From positions 52,136,746 to 52,200,745 of the forward strand of contig OX345636.1 of assembly GCA_947044365.1 (NCBI GenBank): a DNA stretch of 64,000 nt, read 5' to 3'. The position numbers and the translations under genes are program-made. How positions within the stretch are numbered: the stretch's first letter is position 1; every line of letters begins with the position of its first letter. The notes under the pieces are model-generated. The model was given only the letters and a program-made list of their open reading frames with translations, had not been told where the DNA came from and searched no databases. Source of the DNA: Petrosia ficiformis (taxonomy: Eukaryota > Porifera > Demospongiae > Haplosclerida > Petrosiidae). Below are positions 1 to 13,300 of this stretch, piece by piece.

Positions 1-1232
1 TTATAATCTCATTGTCTGTCTCTCTCTCTCTGTTGTTAGAAAAACATAGAGTATTATGAAGAAGATTTAAAGAGATCAGAACACAGTGTTAGAGAACTTG
101 TGTCACAGAAGAGAAAATAAATGACAGATTAAATGTACTATGCATGTATCATTATCATGAAATTAATGAAAACTTAATTGTTATCGTAAAAGTGGTGTAC
201 AATTTTATTTTCGCTATTCACCAAGAGACCTATAGATTGAGTATCTCTTGGGATCCATTGAGACCTGTATATTCTCAGTATCCATTGAGACTTATATATT
301 CTTGGTATCTATTACCTATATATTCCTGGTATTCATGGAGACCTATATGAATATTCCTAGTATTCATTGAGACCTGTAATTATATAACATACCTTCTCAG
401 TAGAAGTGACTATAAGTGGATAATGTTGTTTACATGTAATTATATAGTTAAAGTCTGTTCACATTTACAATGCACTCAGAAGTATGATGTAATGACTACA
501 TATGATTATATATATCTAATATATATACTATAGTAATGTCATAAGGTTCACATGATAATACTGTAATTAAGCTATGGATTGAAATTTGACCGATAAAAGA
601 AGAACAGGAAGGATAAATATTGAAAATGGTGTAGATACAAGTCCTTCTAAACTACATTTTTCAAAGGTCATGGTGAACATGAATGAACTTCACTCAATAC
701 GAGTATTTAAATGTACTTTCTGACTCAGTATGAGAAGATTATAATATATAATAATGGAGAGTACAATTATAATACACAAGCTTATCGTATTATTTATGGA
801 GATTGCTTCATTACTGAAAGTGGACATGCATCATTACATACATAAAGTTACTCAAGAGAAGATAAAAAATTATGAAGAAACATAAGTAATCATCATCTCC
901 AAGATACATGTACAGAATCGATTCTCAATGTAGTAACTGCCCAAAACATTTTTGTGATTCCAATAGTAGTTATTGTATTGATTGTTGCTAGGTAGAAAAA
1001 AAACTGCTTTTTGTTTGAGTGAGTACAAGTACTTTAGTTGTGTAGAGGAAGTTTATGATCAATAAGTCTAGAATAATATTTTAAAGAAAAAATTTATTTT
1101 AGAACTTTGGGAACAGAGAAAGAACACAATATCAATGCACATATTAGTACTGTTAGATTGATAGAGTAAAAACATAAAACAATTCATCAGATGTTTAAAT
1201 TTACTTTTACTTGACAAACAAACAGAATGCAA
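1..1232. other. Intergenic DNA, no gene seen
   Basis: No ORF with family resemblance was found. About 230-380 holds a degenerate tandem repeat built on a 'gagacctatatattc' type unit, which accounts for the short ORF there. The right end of this stretch is the expected 3' UTR of the minus-strand TPR gene. Confidence 0.6.
1093..1098 (-). terminator. Poly(A) signal of the TPR gene
   Basis: AATAAA read on the minus strand, about 135 bp beyond the TPR-gene stop codon. Position fits a normal 3' UTR end; not confirmed by transcript data. Confidence 0.5.
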
Positions 1233-2291
1233 TTAAATGCTATTATCTTTTCCAACTGTATTATTAATTAATCTCATAGTTTGTAATGTACAAGAATCAA
1301 AAGTATCAAGTGACGAAGGCCCACTGATTGTTGGACTGAAAGCACTACTCCAACTGCTGCGATCTTCCCACTGGTCCAATGCTGACAGATCTTCTGAAGA
1401 CCATGACAAACTAATATTTCCTAATTGTGACTTTGGTCGACTTCCAGAACCACGCTTTAAAAATTGCAGAAGACTTGATTTCCTTTTGGACGATGGTGAA
1501 AGAGGGTAGACATTAGGTTGTGGAGAAGAAGGTACTGAACTATTTGTTGCTACAAGAGATTGACGTTTAGATCTAAGTTTTACTTCAGCATCAATGCTGA
1601 ATGAAAATGACCTGGGGACTTTGGATCTATCTACAGAACCAGCATGTGACGAAGATGGGCGCTTCATTTTTGGAGAGTGAAGTCTAAGAGTACTATAACT
1701 ACTAATATCACTTACTTTATCTCCAAGCACTGACATCATATGCTTCAACTTATTCAAACGTTCAAGAGCACCAAGAAGCTCTTTATTATTGGGACAAGCA
1801 CTGATTCCTTCCATATACACCTTTTCAGCTTTCTCCCATTCATTAACAACACACAAAGAAGAGCCCATTACAAGATACCATTTTGGATCTGATGGATTTG
1901 AAGAAACTTCTTTATCAGCTGTTTCATATATTCTCTCCAGTTTATTGAGAATAGTACTCATTCGGTCTCTTTGTACAGTACGCGGCACTGGCAACGATTC
2001 GTCCATTTCTTTTGAACGATCATGGAGCTCTTCCCGTAGTAAACCTCCAGTAACACCAAAGTCGATATGACTATCAAGTTCAGTTTCCAATTCCAAGCTC
2101 AAGGCCAAGTTGAAACGGTCTTTAGCTAGCTGAACATCTCCAGCAGCATAGGCTAGTCGTCCCAATTTACTTGCTGTAATGTATTCATCAACTCTACCCT
2201 TCAGCTTCTCTTGTTTTGCAGGAACAACGTTGTCTTGGAATTCCTCATCAGATGTAAAACATTCTGAATCATAATCTTCACATTGTGCCAT
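1233..2291 (-). CDS. TPR-like repeat protein with Ser-rich basic tail, unnamed
   Basis: Uninterrupted ORF of 352 aa. I take the ATG at 2291 (MAQCEDYDSE...); the frame stays open upstream only as far as a non-ATG codon. The N-terminus is acidic. Residues about 30-70 and 130-190 read as TPR-like helix pairs (for example YITASKLGRLAYAAGD and WEKAEKVYMEGISACP), a fold used for protein-protein docking. From about 205 on the chain is rich in Ser, Arg and Lys with many possible phosphosites (SSSHAGSVDRSK, RSKRQSL) and is probably disordered. There is no signal peptide or membrane segment, so it is likely cytosolic or nuclear. It is a single exon between intron-rich genes, so either an intronless gene or an old retrocopy that stayed open. 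I do not recognise a named orthologue. A possible 3' splice site (CTTAG) lies about 24 bp before the ATG, so a 5' non-coding exon is possible. Confidence 0.75.
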   Translation of the reverse strand: MAQCEDYDSECFTSDEEFQDNVVPAKQEKLKGRVDEYITASKLGRLAYAAGDVQLAKDRFNLALSLELETELDSHIDFGVTGGLLREELHDRSKEMDESLPVPRTVQRDRMSTILNKLERIYETADKEVSSNPSDPKWYLVMGSSLCVVNEWEKAEKVYMEGISACPNNKELLGALERLNKLKHMMSVLGDKVSDISSYSTLRLHSPKMKRPSSSHAGSVDRSKVPRSFSFSIDAEVKLRSKRQSLVATNSSVPSSPQPNVYPLSPSSKRKSSLLQFLKRGSGSRPKSQLGNISLSWSSEDLSALDQWEDRSSWSSAFSPTISGPSSLDTFDSCTLQTMRLINNTVGKDNSI

Positions 2292-3046
2292 TGTAGAAAT
2301 TACTTGCAAGCTCAACTAAGATGCCACACCTTCGTCTGTTTTTATTTAAAATTTAATATTTTATTATTAATTATGTACTATGAATCTAATTATCTTAGTC
2401 TCACTGGGACACTAATACGTACACAAGAGTTAATTCACTTACTGAGTTTTGAAATTCCCCTATTATTATACTAAGATATAGTTGGACTGGGCAATATGAT
2501 GTTTCCAATTGGACTAGAGGCCAACGGTTCTCGGCACAAGCAAAGAAGTGGCTAGTGTGTACATGCCAATGGTTCCTTTTTCATGCAAACTATTCAGTAC
2601 ATCATACAATCTAGGCAATTTGCAGTAAGGGTGACTGGTTTCCATTTATTGTGACTGTCTTGTCATGATGTTCCTACTCTCGTGGCTTTGTTTAATTCCT
2701 TGTGTAATAATTACGACCATACAGATGGGACCATAATATTGTAATAGTCACTTTCTCATACTAATTCTTAACAAGGAAAGACTATTATAACAAAGTATTA
2801 TGTACATGAAATACATGTAATCATTCTTAATTGATGAGGACTATCCAGGTGTTCCCTTAAATCACAAAATCAAAGTGGAGAATATAATTATTATACTTCC
2901 AAATGTAATTTATTTCGATGATCTCATGTTATCAATGGAGGGGAAATCCATAATTAATTTGAAATTAAATGTATTATTGACAAAGTACTAAGTGAATACA
3001 CTAAATTTAAATGCCATTTGAGAATTTGTTAATTTAAATTTTCAGA
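2292..3046. other. Intergenic: TPR-gene 5' flank and LMAN1 3' UTR
   Basis: This 755-bp gap separates the TPR-gene start from the LMAN1 stop, both on the minus strand. It contains the LMAN1 poly(A) signal. No other gene or repeat array is visible; ACATGT motifs are sparse here compared with the introns. Confidence 0.6.
2909..2914 (-). terminator. LMAN1: Poly(A) signal of LMAN1
   Basis: AATAAA on the minus strand, about 135 bp past the LMAN1 stop codon at 3047-3049. Spacing is normal for an animal 3' UTR. Confidence 0.5.
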
Positions 3047-3202
3047 CTAGAAAAATTTCTTAGCGTTTCTCTCTTGGTTATATTTATAAACGAGAAAAAC
3101 AACAGCACCAATTGATTGTAATAAGATAACAAAGACAAAGAATCCAGTTGATAAACAGGAAGTGGGTGTGGTCACATCAGGACAACGATTACCATTTGAT
3201 TT
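3047..3202 (-). CDS. LMAN1: LMAN1 exon 12: cysteine pair, membrane helix, KKFF, stop
   Basis: Encodes residues 421-471 in phase 0. It begins KSNGNRCPDV, carries the second cysteine in TSCLS, then a hydrophobic helix of about 18-20 residues, and a short basic cytosolic tail ending NAKKFF and TAG. This exon falls between an ACATGT array and the 3' UTR. Confidence 0.95.
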   Translation of the reverse strand, partial: KSNGNRCPDVTTPTSCLSTGFFVFVILLQSIGAVVFLVYKYNQERNAKKFF

Positions 3203-6200
3203 CTATGGAGAATAAATAGCATAGTTATAGTACATGTGCAGTATTGTACATGTATTGTACAGTACTGCACATGTACTGTACATGTATTGTACATGTATTG
3301 TACAGTACTGCACATGTACTGTACATGTATTGTACATGTATTGTACATGTATTGTACAGTACTGCACATGTACTGTAGATGTATTGTACATGTATTGTAC
3401 AGTACTGTACAGTACTGTACAAGTATTGTACATGTATTGTACAGTACAGCACATGTACTGTAGATGTATTGTACAGTACTGCACATGTACTGTACATGTA
3501 TTGTACATGTATTGTACAGTACTGCACATGTACTGTACATGTATTGTACATGTATTGTATAGTACTGCACATGTACTGTACATGTATTGTAATAACAATC
3601 CTTGAGGATGTTGCATCATATCCTAACTAGAAATGATTATATTCATAAAATTGCATGCATGTTTTTGCATCTACAATGTACATGTACATGTACATGTATA
3701 CTGTTAGTGTATAAGAAGGTCTTGCGGTGAACATGATGTCAGCTTTTGTGAATTCAGTACATGTTAGATAAGGAGTTGGCAAACTACGTGTTGTTTGTAC
3801 ATGTACATGTATATAATTACATGTATGTCATGCTACATGTACATGTATATGTAGAGTTATATACAATCATTCTTGTATTGAATTGTAAAAGTAAATATCA
3901 ACATACATGTTATACATGTTATTAAGCATATGCTTTGATCCAAAGTATTAAGAAAACACAATCATTTACATTAATATTACACGTGTGATACATGTACATG
4001 TACATGTACATTGTACATGTACATGTACACGTGTCTGCATACATGTAAAATTGTATTGTGTACTAGGACACATACATGTACATGTACATGTACATTGTAC
4101 ATGTATATACATTTTAAATAATTATGTACTATGTAATAGGACACATGTTTGATATACATTGTACATGTACATGTATGCATGCACACATAAATTACTCAAA
4201 ATGGATAACAAATGTGGGTTAAGATCAACTGATATTGAATAGTTTAAAGGGCCATCTGTAGATGATAGCATAAAAGTGTTAAAGTCCATGTTCTATTAGT
4301 AGCCTCCTATTGTCAGTATTCAGTAGACATGTTCTATTAGTGTTAGCCTCCTATTGTCAGTAGCTACTTATTCATTACATGTTCTATTAGTGTTAGCCTC
4401 CTATTGTCAGTAGCTACTTATTCATTACATGTTCTATTAGTGTTAGCCTCCTATTGTCAGTAGCTACTTATTCATTACATGTCCTATTAGTGTTAGCCTC
4501 CTATTGTCAGTAGCTACTTATTCATTACATGTTCTATTAGTGTTAGCCTCCTATTGTCAGTAGCTACTTATTCATTACATGTTCTATTAGTGTTAGCCTC
4601 CTATTGTCAGTAGCTACTTATTCATTACATGTCCTATTAGTGTTAGCCTCCTATTGTCAGTAGCTACTTATTCATTACATGTTCTATTAGTGTTAGCCTC
4701 CTATTGTCAGTAGCTACTTATTCATTACATGTTCTATTAGTGTTAGCCTCCTATTGTCAGTAGCTACTTATTCATTACATGTTCTATTAGTGTTAGCCTC
4801 CTATTGTCAGTAGCTACTTATTCATTACATGTCCTATTAGTGTTAGCCTCCTATTGTCAGTAGCTACTTATTCATTACATGTTCTATTAGTGTTAGCCTC
4901 CTATTGTCAGTAGCTACTTATTCATTACATGTTCTATTAGTGTTAGCCTCCTATTGTCAGTAGCTACTTATTCATTACATGTCCTATTAGTGTTAGCCTC
5001 CTATTGTCAGTAGCTACAGTGTACGTACGTATTCATTACATGTTCTTTTCACTTAACTGACCATACATACACACAAGATGGTGCAACTCAGCAGATAATA
5101 GACAGGTTTCTTTTAATGCTCTGTATTCAGCTATTGTGTATACTTAGGAAGTTTGGTATCCAGTAAGAGAATCATTAGGCTGTGTAACCACTGAATATCA
5201 TCTGCTACATGTACAAATAGTACATTTAGAGGTACAAATAGTACATTTATTACATGTACTACACCTTTTCAATTGGACAGTCCGTTGGTTAGATACATGT
5301 ACATGTACATGTACATGTACATATGCATTATACTGAATGTTCATGTATATAATTAGAGTACTAAACAAGTGTATATAAAGAAAAAAAAACATCCCTATGA
5401 TTGCTTTACAAATTTATTAAGTGAAGAACAAAGTATCCCTATGACTGCTTTGTGGTGTGCAGCATTTCAGTAATCATGGCTATCTTTATGATGCCTGAAA
5501 CACATCAGCCTTTATAGTTATTATGTTGATTATCTACTCCGTTTACGTTTTAAAGAACCTTGTATATAGAATTTTAAGAATATATTTCAGGTAGAATAGC
5601 TAGCTATTACTTCAAGTTTCTATGTATACTACACAGCTTTTCTTTCTGCTGGTCTGTAGAGCTTGAGCGCGCGTTCTTTTACGTGCCACACCCATTAATT
5701 GCCCGAGCCCTCCGGAATGACGCAACTTCCTTAACTACGTATACAACACATACTCACGCAAGTGACACAAGAATATACATTGTATATGTATATATATATA
5801 CATTAAACCCCGTGGAAAGCAATCATAGGGATGGCCCTACGGGCCATAATAATTATAGTATAGCATTATGCAGTGTATTAATTGTTTATATCATCATTAT
5901 CATGGTCCATGGGTAACGATTTCAGGTACATTCACTGTCAAGTACTATAGTACTTCAGTACCTTTAGGTAAGTCTAGATTGTAATCATTGTATACACTTG
6001 TACATGGGTACATAGCTACATGGGTAAATGGGTATGTAGGTACATAAGTACATGGATATGTACATGTAGGTACATAGGTACATGAGTGCATGGGTATATA
6101 GGTACATACATGTAGGTACATAGGTACATGTACATAGGTACATGGATATGTAGGTACATACAAATGTAGGTACATGGGTATGTACATGTACATGTAGGTG

Positions 6201-9200
6201 GTACAAACATGGTACATGGATATGTACATGTAGGTACATGGGTATGTAGGTGCATGGTACAAACATGGTACATGGATATGTACATGTAGGTACATGGGTA
6301 TGTACATGTACACACCTGTAGGTGGTACATACATGTAGGTACATAGGTACATGGGTATGTAGGTACATGTACATAGGTACATGAGTATGTACATGTACAT
6401 GTAGGTGGTACAAACATGGTACATGGATATGTACATGTAGGTACATGGGTATGTACATGTAGGTACATGGGTATATACATGTACATGTACACACCTGTAG
6501 GTGGTACATACATGTAGGTACATGGGTATGTACATGTACATGTAGGTGGTACAAACATGGTACATGGATATGTACATGTAGGTACATGGGTATGTACATG
6601 TAGGTACATAGGTACATGGGTATCAACATACTTGAATTTCTTCTTGTAATTTAGTAACTATTCTGATCAAATGGTTAATATTCTCTTGCAGTGCATATAC
6701 AGGCTGCATTTGTTCACTAACAGGTTTACCTCCAGTGGATCCGGAGACACTCCTATCTAATTGAGATCTAAGAAAGAAATCAACAAAATGATGTAGCATC
6801 ACTAATGAGATTTAATTATCAATTTGTGACAATAGTTACATCTAGTATGACCTATTAAGGTCATTATTGTTTGTTTGTTTGTTTTCAGCAGTTTTATTGA
6901 ATTGAACATTCTAATACATATACATATACAGGTGATTAATTCAGCAACCTTTAGGGCACAAGAATGTATAATTAATAAAATTAATTATTAAAATTGACAA
7001 ATTTGGTATATTGAAGATTCCCTAATATTTGTACCAGCAAACAATACTGTACGTAATAGTGAATACTAAAAATGAAAACCATACTTTACCGAGTGCCAAG
7101 ATTGCCACCAAAGACTAAGATCACTTTGATACTGATTGAACCCCAACCACAAGGGAACCCTAACCCTACCTAAATAAACCACATAATGATATTCATGAGA
7201 TTTTGATGGCGATGTTGGACATAAATAACTTCACTATGATGATGTCAAAAGACAATCACCCTAAGAGGCCTTGAGGTTGAAACACTGTGTGCAGTAACTG
7301 CATGTAGTGATATTCCTTTGAATAACACTGATACATTCAACCAATAGTACAACGAAATATTCATAATTATATACATGTAATGTATATACATGTATTTATA
7401 TTGCATACAGGGGTGTGAAAACAGCCAGTCATACAAAACATTGTCCAATAAATCTAGTCAATGTCTAGTAAATTGAAACTGAACTGTCATGTATATGGGG
7501 AGCAGAACAAAAGTAGTGAAAAATGGCCAAAATGACTGGCAATTACATGTACACTGTAGCTCACTATTTCCACCACCCTGATTGTATGACTGCATTTAAA
7601 AGTTAATAGTGTGAACGCACTTTAATTCTGTTAACTGATGACTCAATCGTCCTTCAGCAGCCAGTACTGTGTTATCACTCACTCCACCTCCTCCAACATT
7701 CCCCTCTATTGATCGTAATAGATGATCCATTTTAGAATTCAGGCCTCTAATAATAAAATTAATAACCACACCTACATGTACATGTAACATGTAACATATA
7801 ACATGTATTTATACACAAACGTAAAATAAATGTGACTGGCCGATGCACCAGTATACATGTACATGTAGTACAGTATAGTACAGTACAGTTGAGTACAGTA
7901 CAGTTGAGTACAATACAATAAAGAACAGTATTGTACAATACAGTGCATTACAGTACAGTACAGTACGGTTCAGTACAGTACAGTACAATACAGTACAGTA
8001 GAGGACAGTACGGTTCAGTACAGTACAGTACAGTACAGTACTGTACAGTACAGTACGGTTCAGTACAGTACAGTACAGTACAGTACAGTACAGTACAGTA
8101 CAGTACAGTACGGTTCAGTACAGTACAGTACAGTACAGCACAGTATAGTACAGTACAGTACAATACAGTACAGTAGAGGACAGTACAGTATTGTATAGCA
8201 ACAGTACAGTACACACGGTACAGTACATATACATGTACATATATATATACATGTACATGTTACATGTACATGTACATGTACATGTATATGTATGTACTGT
8301 ACTGTGTACATGTATCAGTAAATGTGAGTAACAGTGATGCTGAGGACATTTTGTTATATCCAATGTACATGTATATGTACATGTATGTACATGTACATGT
8401 ACTGTACTGTGTACATGTAGTAAATGTGAGTAACAGTGATGCTGAGGACATTTTGTTATATCCAATGGTGAATTTACATTGTACAATGGGATATGATATA
8501 AAATGAAGACATAAAGTTTAGAGCCACTTAAATGTATTCTTTTTAATTGGATGCACTAATCTTTCAATGTTTTAAAACATTTGAATATCAAGAGCATTTG
8601 AAGACTATTTGGAAGACAAAAGAGGTGTCACAAGTTACATGTACAAGAACTGACCTGACATCTCGTGAAAGAGAACCCTGAGTATTATGAATTTGACGAA
8701 TATTCTCCTCTAATTCAATTGTCCTCTGCCAGTCCATTATTTCAGCTTGCTGATCTTTAGTATGTCTAGAAAAGATAGATAGATAAATGATGGAATGGAT
8801 GGATAGATGGATGAGGGAATGGATGGATAGATGAGGGAATGAATAGATAGATGAAGGAATGGATAGGTACATGTATATGAGGGAATGGATAGATAGATGA
8901 GGGAATGAATGGATGGATGAGGGAATGGATGGATAGATGAGGGAATGGATGGATGGATGAGGGAATTGATAGATAGATGAGGACATGGATGGATGGATGA
9001 AGGAATGGATGGATTGATGAGGGAATGGATGGATGGATGGATGGATGAGGGAATGAATAGATAGACGAAGGAATGGATAGGTATATGAGGGAATGGATAG
9101 ATAGATGAGGGAATGGATGGATGGATGAAGAAATGGATGGATGGATGAGGGAATGGATGGATGGATGGGGGAATGAATAGATAGATGAGAGAATGGATGG

Positions 9201-10295
9201 ATAAATGAAAGGAGATGAATGGATTCAGCCATTGTGTACTCAAAACAGATAATTTATATGTATAACTTACTGTTCTCGTTTTGTTTCAAATTTTGTTGAC
9301 AATTGTTGGTATTCCTTTTCAAGCTCTGCAGCTTTCAACTGGTCCATTTTCTCTATCATCTGAAAGTATAATTATACATTAATTACAAAATAAATAAATG
9401 TGTACATGTACATGTATGTACATAGTACATGTACATGTATACACAGTACATGTATTTTTGAATTTTGTGAACAAATTTTGAAAAAATAGACCTTTTCCCA
9501 AAAAAAATGAAAGCTTACATTTACAGTACATTGTACATGCACATGCTCTAATGCTTAATGAAGCCATTGTGGCTGCTTGTTTGTTGTGTGTGTGTTTGTT
9601 TGTGCCTGTTGCTAGCTTGCTAGACACATGAATTTTCATGCACAAACATGTATACAGTACATGTGCATGTACATGTATTAACATGTACATGCAGTTTTAA
9701 AAACGTATTAGTAACTTTTTTATACGGTAATATGTTTATCTTTATTGGGGGGTGGAAACATCTGAACTGTCGGGTACAGTCTTGCAGGACATTGCCCAAT
9801 AAATTGAAAACCAAAGTACATAAAACCCATTTAATACAACAAGGATCCTGGTATACTAAGCTATGTTGTATCTTTAAAAAGTTTTATAGAATACATGTAC
9901 CTACATGTATTTTGTTCTAAATTTAATTAGTGTACGTAAACATATTGAGGAAGGTATATACTTGTACTTGCCGGTTAACGTTAGGCTGGGCTTGACAAGA
10001 AATGTGACTATTAGACAAACATGTACATGTACATGTACATGTACTAGGCACTGCATTAATTAGTACTTATCAGTGCCTTCTTCTAAATTATAATCAGTAC
10101 TAATCAATACTTCTTTTGTGTGTTGCATGGGTAGTTAATGATTACCAGCTGCCTAAATAAGAGCAGGTGCTTGGTGTGGCTCACTGATCTCAGACCTGAC
10201 CAACTTGGGTTTGCGGCAGCTCTATACTTCTCTTCTTGGTTTGTGAATTGCATTACATTTTGTATGTTATGTATACTTGTTATATAGATATACTA

Positions 10296-10342
<47 letters not shown>

Positions 10343-13300
10343 GGACACTGGATGAGTGGGGAGAGTTGGCATGCCATCAAAGATCTTTAACCCACCATTC
10401 CTGGTTCTCAAGACTGGGCATTCAGTGTTCCATTTTTCTAAGCCATTGTCTAATTCATGGTTATTTTTCTAAGCCACTGTGGCTGCTATAATGTTTAATG
10501 AAGCTTGTTTGTTTGTTGTGTGTGTTTGTCTACGCCTATTGCTAGGATGCTAGGCATATGAATTTTTATGTGCATGTATGTATGTGTACAAATTGGAACA
10601 GGACAAGTGTGGTGGCCAATATGTCTGCACTCGGCTCAGTGTGTTCAGAAATATACATATACATGTACATGTATGTGATTACTCAACTGTGTAGGTAAAG
10701 GTGTCACTAAACTCATTATTAAATGCATCATTGATCAGGTTAGACATACTATGTGCTATGTACATGTACATTTCATTATTACTTGCTCCATTGAGTAATG
10801 AATGTTGGTTGAAGAGTTTAATTAATCTTCTCATTAATAATTAAAATGTACTCTCACAAAAACTATGCTTTCATGCTGCATACATGTACCTGTGCATGCT
10901 GTAGCTATACATTTTTGTGAGGGTATATATGCAAGACACTTCCCTTTGAAAGGGAAGTTATCAAGGAAATCCTCAACAAATATACAAATGTACATGTACA
11001 TGTACTTGTGTGTGTGTTTCACTTTGTGTATTATATGTACATGTACATGTACATGTACAGTACATGTACTTGTATTATGTACCTTTTCTCTTTGTTCTTC
11101 TTTTGGTATAAGTGAATGTGTAACAAATGATGTGACATCATGATCATCTATTAGGTGTAATAATAATAATAATAATGATAATAATAATAAATTTATGTAT
11201 ACGTGGAACCAGGAGCAAGCTAAGATTTGCAAATTGAAGACGATGCTCCTATAAATCCTACCCTATTCTATTAACACCTTCTTATGTGAGTATATTGTTT
11301 ATTAATTATTATTATTTTTGTTATTTTATTATTTTTGTCTACTGTGACTGTACTATTGCTTTATTTGGTATAATAATAATAATAATAATAATACCTAGAC
11401 GTGAGAATTTTCAACCCTCACGCCACTTTGAACAGATCCAATGATATAAACAAAGTATATAGTAATCACGAAAGGGAGAAAAAGTGTCTTTATGAACGAC
11501 GGCTTATAGAAATAGAACATTCCTCCTTTAATCCACTTATATTCTCGGTTACAGGTGGTATGGCCAACGGATGCTCTTTATTTTACAAAAGGTTGGCTTC
11601 CCTTCTGTCTGAGAAACGATCACAATCATATTCCCAAACCCTGGAGTGGCTGAGATGTTGTCTGTCATTTACATGTACGTTATTAAGATCAGCAATTCAA
11701 TGTACATGTACATGTATTCGTGGCGCCCGTTCAACTGTTCATCGGGCCACTCATCAACCAACTGATTTGATTACCATGGAATCGAACCTAATCTAGATCT
11801 ATTATTTATTTATTATTATTATCTATTATTATTATTATTATTATTATTACTAGTTATTTTTATTTATTTTCTTTTTTCTTTGTTTTCTTTTTATTTTATT
11901 ATTATTATTTATAATTCAAGTTTTATAATAATAATAATAATAAATGCTATTATAGAGGGCCATCTTAATTAATGAAAGGGCATAGCTTTTGTTAACTAAA
12001 TTATAAATAAATTACTAGTCTACGGCACTCTATAAAACTGAGTCAATACTCAATAATGAGTTAATTAAGTACATTGTACATTGTATAAGCCTAATATTCT
12101 ATAATATTTGACTATATACTAATTATTATATCTGCCAGTATCTAAAGCTATACATGTACATGTATATCAAGTAATTAATACATGTGTGTTCTATTTACAT
12201 GTACATGTACATGTATATTAAGTAATTAATACATGTGCGTTCTATTTACATGTACATGTACATGTATATTAAGTAATTAATACAAGTGCGTTCTATTTAC
12301 ATGTACATGTACATGTACATATATATTAAGTAATTAATACAAGTGCGTTCTATTTACATGTACATGTACATGTATATTAAGTAATTAATACATGTGTGTT
12401 CTATTTACATGTACATGTACATGTATATTAAGTAATTAATACATGTGTGTTCTATTTACATGTACATGTACATGTATATCAAGTAATTAATACAAGTGCG
12501 TTCTATATACATGTACATGTACACATGTACATGTATATTAAGTAATTATTATATGTGTGTTCTACACATGTATTTCCATGCTATGCCCTTTCATTAATTA
12601 AGATGGCCCTCTATAATAAATTATGTAATATTATGAAACGAGAATTATGTGTAATACATGTACAGCAAAGCAGCAGCCACACCTTTAATTAATATAAGAG
12701 TAGTGGATAGTAACAAAAACTTTCACTGCTTTCTTAAACATTTAAAAACTAAGTAGCCATGCTTGAAAGCTTTGCTAATGATCTCGAAGATACTTAAAGA
12801 CAGACCACAAAGCCAGTTACATTGTAAATGCTTGAGAAGATTATATACATGTAGTACAAATCTACATGTATATTACTATGTACTGTAATATACTGCATGT
12901 ATATTGTACTGTACTGTACTGTACTTATGATTAACTGTGAATTATTGTTGAAACCCGATCTGTGATTGTGAACAATTATGATCCACCACAATAGTGCCAC
13001 AAGAAATGTTGCAATGTCATGATACAATAAATCTATCACTTTGATTTGTACAATGCAAGATTCTTGTGTTGCAACATAAAAGAATTACCTAAATGTTACG
13101 ACTACTTCTATAGTCCTTTTCCACAAAGTGAGAATTACATGTAAAAGGTGCTCTGAAATGTACAATGTATGTATTTTGACAATATAAACCAGGCATACAT
13201 GTACATGTACATGTACTATAGCTATAACTAAAAGTAGTAATTTTCATCATGCTAAAACACCACTAATGTACATGTACATGTACATACATGTACATTGTGT

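Noticed and set aside
1237..2070. Plus-strand ORFs of about 90 aa
   Set aside because: Antisense shadows of the TPR-like gene.
3172..3630. Overlapping ORFs on both strands rich in Tyr, Cys, Thr, Val
   Set aside because: They are translations of the GTACATGTATT / GTACAGTAC array; palindromic repeats open frames on both strands equally.
4280..5042. CRISPR-like array
   Set aside because: Units are contiguous direct repeats with no unique spacers and lie in a eukaryotic intron; the same applies to the 76-bp and 102-bp arrays.
5945..6629. Three minus-strand ORFs of about 200 aa
   Set aside because: All come from the GGTACATGGGTATGTACATG minisatellite in LMAN1 intron 11; no start context, splice logic or family match.
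8588..9243. Minus-strand ORFs of HPSIHSLIYLSIPSS type
   Set aside because: GATG/GGAT minisatellite. The only coding part is the included LMAN1 exon 9.
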